Shown one piece after another: positions 1-12,552 of a DNA stretch of 64,000 bases; the stretch's first letter is position 1, and each line of letters begins with the position of its first letter. The notes below the pieces were generated by a model. That model was not told the DNA's origin. It worked only from the letters and a program-made list of their open reading frames with translations, and ran no database searches. This DNA comes from Vitellaria paradoxa (taxonomy: Eukaryota; Streptophyta; Magnoliopsida; Ericales; Sapotaceae), in contig CM034233.1 in NCBI GenBank assembly GCA_019916065.1, positions 10,484,516-10,548,515 of the forward strand, written 5' to 3'. The translations under genes and the position numbers were made by a program.

Positions 1-245
1 GGCCTTGCCCTATTTTTTTAGGTACTCCGTAAAGAACCATAGCCATCCACCCTCACACAAGCATTAAACAGGAGAACAACCATGCATATAGAGCCTCTAG
101 ACATATAAATATAGAGAGAGAAGAATGTGTATATATTTAGAGAGAGAGAGAGAGGGGGGGGCTGTAAAACTGGTCGGCCCCCCACTAGAAGCCTTTTCAC
201 TTTTACCAAGTAGCCGCTTTTCCTACCATTCTCTTGCCGTATTGA

Positions 246-289
246 CACGTGAAGCCCACAGGAGGGCTCAGTCCTTACATGTATAAATA
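246..289 (+). promoter_or_regulatory. Core promoter of the MATE gene: G-box and TATA box
   Basis: A perfect CACGTG G-box lies at 246-251 and a TATAAATA box at 282-289. The box is about 90 bases upstream of the ATG at 380, so transcription probably starts near 310-320 and leaves a short 5' leader. A G-box is a known site for bHLH and bZIP factors, including light and ABA regulators; its use here is inference. Confidence 0.55.
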
Positions 290-379
290 GCCATCTTGCA
301 TTGCGTCTAACCCCCAAAATCAATTCAAATCCATCCGAGAACCCACGCAATTAATCACAAAGCTAGCTAGCACACAGAA

Positions 380-2167
380 ATGTGTAATCCAAAGCCTTCT
401 TCTCCCTCAGCATTTGTCTCTTCCAATTTCGTAAAACCCAACAAAAACATGGATCTTCATGCTGATGATCACGACCATCATCATGGTGACGATGTTGATG
501 AACTCCATAGATGGCCAACTCCTTCTGAGGTAAAGAAGCTCATTAACCATTAACACGAACTTAAACGAAAAAAACAAAAAATCACTCATTTCTTGAATGT
601 TTAATTAATTTCTTCGTTGATTTTCTTGCATGCATAGGCTATGGAAGAAATCAAAGCCATAGGGAAGATCTCAGGGCCAACAGCCATTACAGGGCTCCTA
701 CTCTACTCCAGAGCCATGATCTCCATGCTCTTCCTCGGCTACCTCGGGGAGCTAGAGCTCGCCGGAGGCTCTCTCTCCATCGGCTTCGCCAACATCACCG
801 GCTACTCCGTCCTCTCCGGCCTGGCCATGGGAATGGAACCCATTTGCGGACAAGCTTTCGGAGCGAAACAACGGAAGCTCCTCGGCCTCACTCTGCAAAG
901 AACAGTCCTCCTCCTCCTCTCCACCTCCGTGCCCATCTCCTTCGCATGGCTCAACATGAGGAGAATCCTCCAATGGTGCGGCCAAGACGAGGAAATCTCC
1001 GCCGCCGCCCACAAGTTCATCCTCTTCGCCATCCCAGACCTCTTCTTCCTCTCCCTCCTCCACCCTCTCCGCATATACCTGAGGACTCAAAGCATCACAT
1101 TGCCGCTAACCTACTGCTCAGCAATCTCCGTTCTCCTTCACATCCCTTTGAATTTCCTCCTGGTGGGCTATTTCAACATGGGTATTGCTGGAGTCTCTAT
1201 AGCCATGGTCTGGACTAATCTCAATCTCTTCTTCCTCCTCTGCTCATTCATATACTTCTCCGGCGTGTACAAGGACTCGTGGGTTTGTCCGAGCGTGGAC
1301 TGTCTCCGAGGATGGTCGTCGCTGCTGGCTCTCGCCGTGCCGACCTGCGTCTCCGTCTGCCTCGAATGGTGGTGGTACGAGTTCATGATCATGCTCTGTG
1401 GGCTCCTCGTGAACCCCAAAGCAACCATCGCTTCAATGGGTATTCTAATCCAAACCACCTCTTTAGTCTACGTCTTCCCCTCGGCTCTCAGCTTGGGAGT
1501 CTCCACTAGAGTCGGCAACGAGCTGGGCGCCGACCGGCCGGGAAAGGCTCGCATTTCGATGATGGTTTCGATCGCTTGCTCGGTGGCGCTGGGCGTCGCC
1601 GCCATGCTGTTCACCACCCTGATGAGGCACCGGTGGGGGAGGTTCTTCACGGGGGATTCCGAAATTCTCGAGCTCACGGCGGTGGCATTGCCGATTGCCG
1701 GCCTATGCGAGATCGGAAACTGCCCGCAAACCACTGGCTGCGGGGTGCTCAGAGGCAGCGCCAGGCCCACTATTGGAGCAAATATCAATTTGGGATCTTT
1801 CTACTTGGTGGGTATGCCGGTGGCGATTTTCTTGGCATTTGTGCTGAAAATGGGTTTCCCGGGGCTCTGGCTGGGGTTGCTTGCGGCTCAGGCCTCTTGT
1901 GCCATTCTCATGCTCTTTGTTCTGTTCAGAACAGATTGGGTTGATCAAGTAAACAGAGCAAGAGAGCTCACACAATCTTCTCCTTCTTCTTCTTCTTCTA
2001 CAAGTAATACTCCATTGCCGGTATCGTCGCCGCCGGAAACCGCCGTTGTTAAGGAAACGAAAGCAAGTGTTGATCTTGAAGAGATTTTGTGTAGTAAAGG
2101 TGGGTTGAAGACAGCTCCTCCTCTCGAAACAGACCCTCTCTTGTCCACCCACATTGTTCGTTGTTGA
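380..2167 (+). CDS. MATE (DTX) family efflux transporter, DTX48-51-like clade
   Basis: Coding exons are 380-529 and 638-2167, joined in phase 0 across a 108-base GT-AG intron, giving 559 residues. The N terminus MCNPKPSSPS is typical of the plant DTX48-51 MATE clade and lies entirely in exon 1; an annotation starting at the exon 2 ATG (641) would lose it. The body has about 12 hydrophobic segments with MATE landmarks: LFLGYLGELELAGGSL, ANITGYSVLSGLAMGMEP, CGQAFGA, a central CLEWWWYE, ASMGILIQTTSLVYVFP, STRVGNELG, GNCPQTTGCGVLRG, and ANINLGSFYLVGMPVA. MATE proteins export small organic molecules in exchange for H+ or Na+. Members of this clade are known to affect organ initiation, iron or ABA handling; the substrate here cannot be told. 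The tail is a Ser-rich, probably cytosolic segment. Exon 1 also has a His/Asp-rich run (about residues 25-43). The coding exon is clearly richer in GC than its flanks. Confidence 0.95.
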
Positions 2168-2704
2168 TTTTAGGGTTTTTCACCCATTCTTTTTGCTCCT
2201 ACTCTTAATGGGTTGACGTTAAAATTGTTCATTGGAATTAACTTTTTTTTTTTTTTCGGTTAAATATTTCACCCTTTTTTCCCCTGTTCCTCTGCTTCTT
2301 TCCTTTTCAATTAACATGCGTATAATAATAATATATTGTAAAAAAAAATAAATGAAAGAAAATAGGAATAGAAATTTTAGAAAGGGGAGGTTGGAAGAAT
2401 GCGGCTACTTTATGTTGATTCCTTCCTTTACAAGGCCATAAGATTGACTACCTAAAAAAGGAAATTAGAATGTTGCTCTTCTTCATCAAATTCATCCCAC
2501 CCAAACAACTCACTGTTATCATATATCTTTTCATTTGCTTTATTCCCACAGTGTGAATTCTTCCACTCCTTTCTAAAGAACCCCTTTTAAGCCAGCTTTC
2601 GAGATATATACATGTGTATATGTTATGGGTTATCTGTAATGCATTGTCTTTGCCATCTTGAATGAAAAAGCAACAGCGAACTTTCAAATAAAAGACAAAT
2701 GAGA

Positions 2705-2735
<31 letters not shown>

Positions 2736-3908
2736 GCATCTGGTGAAGAAGTTCATGAGGATTGGAGGGGTGGTGGTGGGGGCCCCTGCTTCTAAGTTGA
2801 GAAGCAAAATCCAGCTATTGTTGCCTGTGTCTACTTCTCAGATGACAAAAATGTTAGCAGTGACTCTGCGCAGCAGGTTTAAGCCTCCCCCCAACCACCT
2901 CAAGGCCCTACAGAAACTGGCACTAACATCACCACCACCACCACCACAAGAGAATAACAAATTTCAAAAAATAATATTATTGCATGACAGAAGCGTATAC
3001 ACACACGTATGCATGCACAGCAATATCTATACACTTATATTATGTATAGAGCCATTATATATATGTTTCCGGTATAAAAAGCTAATCTAAATTATCATTG
3101 ACAGTCTCATAATTCCTGCATTACTTGTAAATTACTGCACTTCTATTATTATTTTTAATTATTTTCATATATTTTTGCTCGAGGTCAGATTGAGATCCTT
3201 TTGTTCTAGTACTTATTTTTTAAGTTAATAAACAGATAGGAATTCACACATAATCCTTTCCCATTAAGGAGAATTTTAATAAAAAAAAATATAAATTAAT
3301 TTAATATATATATATATATATATATATATGTAATTTTAGTAAATTTGGCAAAAGAGAGTAAATATTTACATTTAAAATTTTTAGCTACAAAATTTTATAT
3401 ATTTACAAGGATAATTTTGATAATTATGAATGTCCGGCCTTTTTTTAATTTTGTCATATATATATATATATATATATATGTTGTTAGTGCCTTAAAAAGG
3501 ATCCTCTTATCTCAGCTTTCCTTATCTACTTTAGGAATATAGTATATCGCCGCCTCCATGCATCCTAGTGTTATCATGACCTCTCTACTTGTGGCCATGA
3601 ATTGTTTTGGCCTGTTATGTGGTTTGGATACAGCTTTGCAACGGCTTTGTGTGTCATTTTTCTTTTGGTAACCTAAACACCCCCCCCCGGGGCCTAACTC
3701 TTTTATAGATATATTTTTTTATAGCTCCATGTATAATATATATATATATATATATCCACCCCTATCCCATTTATAATAAAGTTGGGCGCCCAATATGATT
3801 ATTTTTCTACTCGGTCTCCATCATATAAATACCTACCCAAACATTGTATTTGTATTCAATAAAATATATAAATAAACCTAATACAACACAAAGTAGAATC
3901 ACAAAGTT

Positions 3909-3941
<33 letters not shown>

Positions 3942-5056
3942 GAAAATGGAATCGTAAACCTTCGTAGAATAGCAAATGATTAAAATACCTAGAGTTAGTA
4001 CCAACCCAAGGACGCGCCTGAAAAATGGGATTTTTGAGTACTAGTCTTCAAATTATTCGATCAGGGGGCTCAGCTATAAAAAAAATTACGTTAGCGAGAG
4101 GGTTGGTTTGGGAATGAAAAAAAAATAATTGATTTTCCTTTTCTATTTTTTTTTACCAACAATTGTATTTATTTATTTTATTATTTGGTGGATTTAATGA
4201 TGCAGAGAAGCGTATAAGAGATGATTACACAAACAAGAATTTTATTTTAAGAGATTTATTCAATCATCAAAAACTGACTTGCCCTCAGACTTACAATTGC
4301 TTAAATTAAAAAAAAAAAAAACTTAACGTTAATGAGGCGGGCCAGGTTAAAAAGGCATAAATTTGACTAATTAATCAAAATTACTAAAACGAAAAGTTTG
4401 AAATAAAAGTAAATATAAAAAATAGACAAAATCATAAGATTTCTCTCAAAACTTTAGTTAAAAAACAGATTCATTTAGTCCAAGTAATTAAGATTCAAAA
4501 TTTCCAAAATTAGCAAATTTGACCATTCGAAGGCCCAGACAGCGACAAAAGCTTGAAACCTTTACAGATCATTGTAAAATAATGAGTATTGACCGTTAAA
4601 CCATTTTCAATTAAATTCAAGTAGGCCCAACGCTAAATTTCATAGTCAGATATTTACAACTTTGTCACTCTAAACTTAAAACGCCTCAAGAACTCTTCCT
4701 CCATCCTTCCTGACCATTGCATCATTTAACAATGTTTGCTTCATTCATCAAAACAAATTACAAAAACAAAAAATAAAAAATTTCACATATTACTTAAAAA
4801 AAAAAGTAATAAAGTAAATTATAAAAATTACCCTCATACTTTTTTCCCGGTGTCACTCTATTTCCTTTTGTTTTAATTGTAACAGCCTAAACCTAATATT
4901 GTTTAAATTGCGACAGTTTGAACTCTACAATTTTGATGCAATTGGATTTGTTAACCAAATTTGTACCAGCCAGCTGCACCAACATGATTTTTTTTTAAAG
5001 CATATTTTTCTATGAATTTAAATTTTATTACCCAAACCAGTTCAAGGAATGACTAA
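2168..5056. other. Gene-free 3' flank of the MATE gene
   Basis: After the MATE stop codon the DNA becomes AT-rich. It contains (GA)13 at 2710-2735 and several (TA)n runs. An open frame at 2743-3090 has a Pro-rich patch but no recognisable domain and is not called. Poly-C and poly-A runs are scattered. No other gene, RNA gene or bounded transposon was found. Confidence 0.6.
3304..3939. repeat. Cluster of four (TA)n microsatellites
   Basis: Pure AT/TA dinucleotide runs of about 20-30 bases lie at 3304-3329, 3456-3479, 3736-3755 and 3911-3939. They are likely length-polymorphic and produce spurious short open frames rich in Ile/Tyr. Confidence 0.9.
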
Positions 5057-5330
5057 GGCTTCGTTTGGAGAGGTTAAAAAAAATCAATTTTTGATGTTTT
5101 AAGTATTTGATAAAAGACATATTAGTAACGCATTAACTTTTATTAAATTAGGGAAGAATATAGGATGTGTTTGGAATTATATAAAAGTGTATAAAATAAA
5201 ATAAAATTGTAAAAGTAAATGTCTGGTAATTCATGTAGTGAGTGAAAAATTTAAATTTTACTGTCTAGTAACTCTTGCTTGTAGAAATTTGTAAGATTTT
5301 ATTTTATTTTAGAATACTCCAAACGAAGTC
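5057..5330. mobile_element. MITE-like element with CTTCGTTTGGAG inverted ends
   Basis: The left end reads GGCTTCGTTTGGAG and the right end CTCCAAACGAAGTC, a 13-14 base inverted repeat with one mismatch around about 270 bases of AT-rich DNA with no coding capacity. The ends resemble the other CGTTTGG-type MITEs in this window. A clean target-site duplication is not visible, so the superfamily is uncertain. Confidence 0.55.
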
Positions 5331-5647
5331 GTGATAATTATTTCACTTTAATACAGCTCAAAAATTACTTAAAAATTTTTTTATTTATTTTATTAAATAT
5401 TTGAAAGTTATCGAAAATTATTGAAAATTTATATTTATTTTATTAAACATATAAAAATTTTATGAAAAAAAAAAAGCCAAAAATTGAATATGCAAAGGAG
5501 GGACCATTCGAGGGCAGAGACAGGGAATAATCCATTGGAGTCCCTTCAAAGTACAGGAGAGGTTTCGGATGGACAATGCAAAGATGATGGTGATGATATG
5601 ATGTGACGTATATGCATGCTTGAAAAAGTTAAAGCACCTTTTGACAC

Positions 5648-5689
5648 AGAGAGAGAGAGAGACAGAGAGAGACAGAGAGAGAGAGAGAG
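5648..5689. repeat. (GA)n microsatellite with GACA interruptions
   Basis: About 42 bases of GAGA with two GACA interruptions. It is purine-only except for the C residues. No gene starts near it. Confidence 0.9.
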
Positions 5690-5933
5690 TCTGTATGTCC
5701 AAACATCGGTACTGGTCGACGTCCCTCTCTCCCTCAATCTGGATATTTGGGATACCCCAGAATACCCTGCCCAGCACATGAAAAGACAACTTTCACTCCA
5801 TCCCAAACGCAGGGCTCTCTCTGTACCTCTTCAGTGCTGAGTACTCTTCTCCACCGAGGATCGCCTGCATTCTGGAGCGCGATAAGAGTTTTTGTTTTGT
5901 TTTACTCTATTCCCCCCCCCCCCCCCCGGCTTG

Positions 5934-7081
5934 GGTAGTGTTTGGGAAGAAAAAAATATTAATTTTTTTTATAACTAAGGGGCTGATTGGATGCAATAAA
6001 TAGGGGCCTTTATAAATAATACACCCTTATAAGTTTTGATGTGATATTTTTTGCTTAGTTTGGGAAATAAAATTTCTCTCCTCTAAAAATTATCCCCTCT
6101 TCTTAATCTTGGAAGAAGGTGTATTATTTTTGGAGATGATTTGAACTTTTCAAAAATTATCCCCCTTATATGGACTAAATTAGACTATTATACCCCTTCT
6201 CATCCCCCTTTCTCACCTACAAAATGTATTTTATATTAGAAATAAATTTTTTTAATGGAAAAATATATTAAAAAATTATATTAATAAAAATAAAAAATAT
6301 AATTTTTTTCCAAATAAGGGGTCGTGTGATTAAAAAAATATATTTTTTTCAAATTGGAGGTGATATGATTTTAAGATAATAATATTATTTTTAGCAAATA
6401 TAATAATATTATTTTTTAGCAAATTTATACAAAATTATACATTTATTGATATTTTTTAAATTAGGAGAAAAAAAATAAGCGACTAAGGAAGTTTCGAATA
6501 AATTGAGATGTTATTGTCTACGAAACTAATTTATATATTTTATAAAGTTTGATTTATTAATAACATAATTTATTTATAATTAATTTGTCTAAAATTAATT
6601 TGTATTAATTGGTTTTCACATTATATAATTAACATAAACATATAATTAAGTTAGAGTAACCAAATTTAATTTAATGGGTAATCAAGTTTTGGGACACCAC
6701 AAGGACAAAAGAGTCATTTGACTATTTTTTTATCATTTACCTCCTCTTATTTATAAAACATTCAAATCAAGTTAAAAGTTATCCCCCTCCATAAATATCA
6801 CATCAATGTGGGCCAATCATCTAAAAATAATGCCCCTCTTATCTTATACCTCCTCTAAAACTTATCCCCCTGAAATTTTAACACTATCTAATCGGGTCCT
6901 AACTAAAGTTAGTTTTTTTTTTAATATTTAAGCAATGAAAAAAAAGTTAATTTTTTTGTAATTAATTTTTTAATCTTTTATTAATTTAATATTTTTATCT
7001 TTCATAATTTAAAAAACATTTAAAATATAAGAGGGTAACAATTAAAAGTTAGCTAATAACTAATTGTTGCCAAACGTAATC
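5934..7081. mobile_element. Tourist-like MITE, split by a later insertion
   Basis: The left end GGTAGTGTTTGGGAAG and the right end TTGCCAAACGTAATC are inverted relatives and TTA follows the right end. The interior holds the AGTTAGCTAATAACTAA-type motif also seen in the elements at 33928 and 62801. The element is interrupted at 5980-6899 by a separate 920-base insertion; without it the MITE would be about 220 bases. This is a short non-autonomous DNA transposon with no coding capacity. Confidence 0.6.
5980..6899. mobile_element. hAT-like non-autonomous element nested in a MITE
   Basis: The flanks TAACTAAG (5972-5979) and TAACTAAA (6900-6907) form an 8-base duplication with one mismatch, as expected for hAT elements. 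Imperfect inverted ends begin GGGCTGATTGGATGC on the left and, read inward from the right, GGACCCGATTAGATA. The 920-base interior is AT-rich with no open frame of note. It lies inside the older MITE at 5934-7081, which gives the order of insertion. Confidence 0.6.
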
Positions 7082-7733
7082 TTAACTTCGTGCAGTACCT
7101 TCATGTCCCCATGGCTTGAACAGGTACGGAGGTAAAAAGAGTAACGTAATCCGGCAAATTCACCCCAATATATATATACTAACAATTACCTTTACCTGAA
7201 AATATAAAAATATAATTTAATATATAAATAGTTTAAATTTAAAATTATAAAGTAAACTTACATAAAAAGTGTAAAAATAACATATAAAAATAAAAAGAGA
7301 TTAAGGTATAAAATTTTATTATTTATTATAAATATTATCACATTTTTTAAAATATTAATTTAAAATCTTTTATATAAAAAGTATTCAAAAAAATATGTGA
7401 AAAGTGAAAGAAAAAATAATTATGGTCATTTAGCAAATTCAACCGTTAAAAATATTTCAAATTCAAAATTTTAAACTTCCTTATTGTATAAATGACGCAA
7501 AATGTAAAAGTGTATATACACTTAAAATTTAAATTTTAGGTACATTACAATTGAAATTTTAATTTTAATATTATTTTTAATCAAAATTTAAAAAATTAAA
7601 GTTTAAATATATTTTTTAAATAAAAAATTTAACTGATTTTGTCTAATATGTATCTATATATTGTTTAATAAATGTGTACAATTTTATTATTATTGTATAC
7701 ATCCCTATGACATTTGTAAATAATATAAATAAA

Positions 7734-8664
7734 ATATCTATATAATAAAACATATTCCATTTCAAAAATATCCATCTCATAAACTATAATTAACGACTGT
7801 GATTGAATTTTACATACAAATGAATAGCTGAGATTTTTTTCATACATATTTGAATTTCAAATTCCAAAATTTGTGTGCAAAGCACGGATCGCACCCTCAG
7901 GGCAAACTCCCCGACCCCCCCTCTTTCTGTCCTCTCACCCCTTCTCTCATCCCCCACTAACGGTTGATAGGTACACATCTGGATAGTTAGTCTGGGTAAT
8001 TAACACTCAGTAAATAAAAATAGCTCACTTTTCTTATAAAAACCTCATATTTTTTTGAATGGTTCCAAAAGAGAACTTCAGTGAATAAGAATAGCTCACT
8101 TTTCGTAAATCAAATTTATAATTAGTGAGATAAAATTATATTTTTAAAATAAATAAGTATAAAAGTAAAAAAAAAAAAAACGAAAGTAAAAATTTAATAA
8201 TAATAGAACAAAAATAAAATTTATAAATAAATAAAAACAAAATCAACAATGTTTGTATATAATTTTCTAAATTAATAAGCCTTTATTTAGTTTGACCATG
8301 TTCATGAAAATACCACCACATTTTTTTTAAATCATTAGAACATATATGTATTTAAAAAATTTTGCTCTCATGTCCTCCTACCCCCCCTCTTTCTCACCTG
8401 CCACTCCCCCCTATGCCCCTTCTCTCTCTCCCCTGTCACTCCCCCCTGTTAGCCCCTCCTCTCTCTCCTCTGTCACTTTTCCCTTCTCTCTCCCCTTGTA
8501 TATTTGTGAAAAATGCGAGAACTTGCGGAGAAAGTTTTGCTAAGAAAAAATCTTAGTCATTCATTTGTATGTAAAATTCAATCTCAGCCGTTAATTATAC
8601 TTTATAAGGGATATTTTTGAAATAGGATATTTTAGAAATAGGATGTGTTTTATTATATAGATAT
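7734..8664. mobile_element. Foldback-type element with about 110-base inverted arms
   Basis: The left arm (7734-7843) and right arm (8545-8664) are reverse complements with a few mismatches and short indels. Both begin ATATCTATATAATAAAAC at the outer edge and share GATTGAATTTTACATACAAA further in. The central part contains C/T-rich stretches near 7913-7955 and 8380-8495 made of CCCCCCTCTTTCT-like units. No transposase is seen. Long arms with no coding capacity fit a foldback or MULE-type non-autonomous element. Confidence 0.7.
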
Positions 8665-10190
8665 ATGCATATAATTATGTTAACATTATAAGCTTATTAT
8701 TTTAAGGTAACAAAAGCATAAAAATATACTTTAATTACAATATTATTGCTGCCACATTTAAGAATACTCAATAGGTATTTTTAATCAGTTATCATTCATT
8801 AACCCATAAGATAATAGAATACTTAGAGACTTAAAATATAAGACAATTAATTGAGTAACGAAATTGAACATACGATAATTTAGGTGGATAATTAAGTAAA
8901 TTGAAAGTATAATCAAATAATACTCGTTGGTTAGTATTTGTGCAAATAACCATCCATGAATCTGATGATTATTTTATTTTTATATTTTAACTCACTTTTT
9001 TATTATGTTAAATTTAAAAATACCAACACTTATCGGATCGAAATGAAATGTGCACCCATCAAGACAAATTAAAATATTCCAATTTTTCAAGTAAATAACA
9101 TTTTGTTAAAAAATTTGTGTTCTTCTTAACTACGTATACACGAGCCTCTAATTTTTGAAATAAGAGAAGTTAACATCAATTGTGATATTAATCTTGTAAT
9201 ATTAACTTTGTGAGTTATTGAATTAAAATTAGATAGTTCACAATCGATGTAAACTTAAAATTTTTTGCTTAAAATTTTTAAATTTATTTTTTACCGTAAA
9301 TTATCCAACTTTAATAAAAGGACTGACAAAACCTCGCGTTAGCCCCCAAACCCTAATCCTCCCTCGTCCTCGTGCACCAAACAGGGCGTTTGAGCGTTGT
9401 CACATCGTAAGAATTCCTAGGAACCAATGAGGTCCTGCCCGGGTGCTTCTAATTGAGACTTAAAATATGACTTCGTCATTATAAAATATATATATATATA
9501 CATATTATATGACCCATCATTGTTGGGGTTAATGTGCGCCATTGTTTTTAGTGACGCTTAAAATATGTAATGTGCATTTGAAATGTTGAATTTAGTTAAA
9601 AATTTTTTAAATTGTTTTTAATTTGGTTTGCACGAAAAAACTTTAATTTTTTTAACTTTGGTTAAATTTTATCAAATTTCTTTAATTTTTTTTTTTACGC
9701 TTTTCTATTAGTGCATCAAACACTTGATTATATAAAATTTATCACTTTTTATTTTCATTTTTTTTATCAAAATTTGACACTGCAAAGTCCAAACAGCCAT
9801 TTAAACACAATTCCATGATACCTTTTAAACAGTATCCGAAAGTAACGAGAGAGAGCACCATACAATCACGATGAAAAAACAACAATATCCTATAATTTAA
9901 TCATAGGTTGAAAAAAAACACATGTTTCGAAAATATAGAATAATCAACCAATAAAAGCGGCACGTATCCCACGCAATGGATGCTAGAACAAAAACTAAAA
10001 ATACTAACCTAATTTCTTTCCCTCTTCTATCATGTACCACACTTTGTATGTATCACTCCCACTACAACCACAATATATATATATAAAGCTTTCTTTGTGA
10101 TAAATCTTTAAAAAAATAGTTGCTTTTTCTATGGGATATACCTATCTATCTATATATATATATATATATATATATAAAGATAACGCTAAT
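8665..10190. other. Gene-free AT-rich stretch
   Basis: No coding exon, RNA gene or bounded repeat could be supported. It contains a short (TA)n run near 9486-9500 and a longer one at 10150-10176. Patches with GTTTG/CAAAC motifs suggest decayed MITE remnants. Confidence 0.5.
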
Positions 10191-10194
10191 ATTA

Positions 10195-11440
10195 GAGCAG
10201 ATTTTATTAATGTCAGATATTTCTTAATGATCTTTTTAATTATAAACAGAATTATCATTCTCTCTTCCTTATTAATTTCTCTCTCTAATTCTCTCTCATT
10301 AATTTTTATTTCTAAATTGTTAATACCAGAACTCAATTAATGTTTTATTTAATTATTTATAAAATTATTCTCTTCTATTGTTCTATCTAATTTAAATTCT
10401 CTCTTTCTCATCAATTTACCTCTCTCATCCCATCTATTCATCTTTGTCTCCCTCCCTTTTTTTTCTTTTTAAAAATCATATTAATCTCTCTTTTCCTCTC
10501 TTTGGAAAACATATTTATTCAAAATATAGTTAAATAATAAAATTTTCATTTTAAACTTAAAAATTGTCAATTTGCCATTAAATTATAAAAAAACTCTATT
10601 CGAAAAACATCTCTATTAAATAATAAATTTCTCATTTTAGAAAAAATTTATATTTTTTATTCTTTATTAATATAAATTTTTAATACATTTTGTCCCTTTA
10701 AAAATAAATTGGATTTAGTTTCTAATATTTTTATAACAAACAAAATCCCAAAAGTTTCAATAATTACATATATTATGCATAAAAAAAGATGATATTCTTT
10801 AAAAAGATTATAAAAATTTTAACGTAGACAATATTATAGTAATAATAATTTTTTAATAATTTTTATTTAAAATTAATACATTCACAGTTAAACATGAATC
10901 TAAATTTGTAGTGGTGTAAATTTTTTTTTATACAATTGCATTGAAATTTCATTAATCAAAAAAAAAAATCATACGAATAAGAAACCTTCAAATATATTAG
11001 ATAAAATATTACAAACCTAAACATATTTTTATAATTCAGTCAAGCGTTAATATTTTTTATGTTTAAAATAAGAAATTTTTTGTTAACTATAATTGGAAGA
11101 AGGATGTTTTTTGAATGGAATATTTTTATAATTCAACAAAATATTTAATTTAATTATATTTTAAAGAGATATGTTTTTCAAAAAGAGAAAAGAGAGAGAA
11201 TAATATATTTTTTAAAAAGAAAAAAAAAGATATAGATGAGTAGATGAGATAAGAGAAAGAAATTAACAAGAAAAAAAAGTTAGATAATATAAAATAATAA
11301 AGAAGGGTAATTTTGTAAATAATTAAACAAAACATTAATTGAACCCTGACATTAATAAGGGAAATTTAGAGAGAAATTAATGAAAGTAAGTTGTGTTAAA
11401 TAATAGAAATTGATAATTATGTCAATAATTAAAAAAATTT
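10195..11440. mobile_element. Second foldback-like element with long diverged arms
   Basis: The left arm (about 10195-10500) and right arm (about 11150-11440) are inverted copies. The left arm has CTCAATTAATGTTTTATTTA near 10333 and the right arm carries its reverse complement near 11325-11345, followed by matching CTCTCT/GAGAGA-rich and TTTAATTAT blocks in the expected mirror order. The arms are more diverged than those of the 7734 element, so it is probably older. Edges are approximate and no target duplication was found. Confidence 0.5.
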
Positions 11441-11970
11441 ATCTACGAAGTTTTCGCATTAACAAAATCTACTACCATTATCACCCCCTTAAAAAAAAAT
11501 CACTTTTCTGTATATCACTGGAAGTTCGAATCAATAAATTAAAGCCAGGTGTCACCGTCACAAGAAAACCCAACTTTTTATTCCAAGACTGCCGGTTGAT
11601 TAGTGACACGTGTGCTGCACAAGAAAAAAAAAAAGAACTAAACAATGCAATCGAAACCGCCCCATTGGAGGGAATGGTAGGGCTAATGAACTAAAAAAGA
11701 AGGCAAAAAGTGGAAAACTTTCAACACAGAGAGTTGGTTTATTAATGCAATTTTGATGCAAACTTCTCTTTGACTTAGACCGACCTAAACCTGCATTAAT
11801 ATTTGTGCTTTATTTCCATACATATAAAAACTGAGTTCCCAAAAGTCAAGTCCACTCCCCATTTGATTGCCAGCCTCCCCAAGTGAGTGCATCTTATCCT
11901 ACTCTTTGCCCAATAACACGTTTAAAAAGTGAAGCAAAATCCCAAATGCTCAAACTTAAGCCACCACTAC

Positions 11971-12552
11971 CATGTTTTAAAAATCAAACTGTTCATCGAA
12001 CCAATACCAATAAAGAGATCAAGTTACGGGTTAAAAATTCAAACGTCAGTTCAATCAAAATTAAACTCGAATTAAATCGTGATATTATAAATATATTTAG
12101 ATATATAAATAAAATATTAAAATATGTAATAATTATATAATGATTTTAAAAATTTACATTTTTCCACATATTCTTCTACTTTATTTTATTTTACTAATAA
12201 AAAGTATCTTAAAATAAAATTATTTAAAATTAATATATTACACAGACAGAAAATAAGTAAAAATAAAGAATAATAAGTATTAGAGATTTAATGGGAGAAT
12301 AGTACTTTATTACAATACAAACTCAGGTTCAATTCTAAATTAGTGCGGGGTAGTTTTTTGTTTTACCATTTAAAAATAAAAAAGCTCGGTTTGTAAAAAC
12401 TAACACTGGTTCACCAGTTCAACCGCTGAGTTGCCAGTTTTTCACCAGTTCAAAATTCAAACGGATTTAAATGATTAACTAAACCGTCTTTTAGACCGAT
12501 CGACGATCCAATCGCTTAAACCATCCAATTCAATCCGATTTTTAAAACATTG
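11971..12552. mobile_element. hAT-like MITE with 8-base target duplication
   Basis: The ends CATGTTTTAAAAATC (left) and, inward from the right, CAATGTTTTAAAAATC are inverted with one inserted base. The flanks are ACCACTAC (11963-11970) and ACCACTAT (12553-12560), an 8-base duplication with one mismatch. The 582-base interior has no coding capacity; its right half repeats CACCAGTTCAA. Confidence 0.65.

Noticed and set aside
2743..3090. 115-codon open frame with a Pro-rich patch after a (GA)n run
   Set aside because: No family resemblance, no splice or promoter context, and composition typical of chance frames in moderately GC-rich flank. It could be part of a transcript, but nothing supports a protein.
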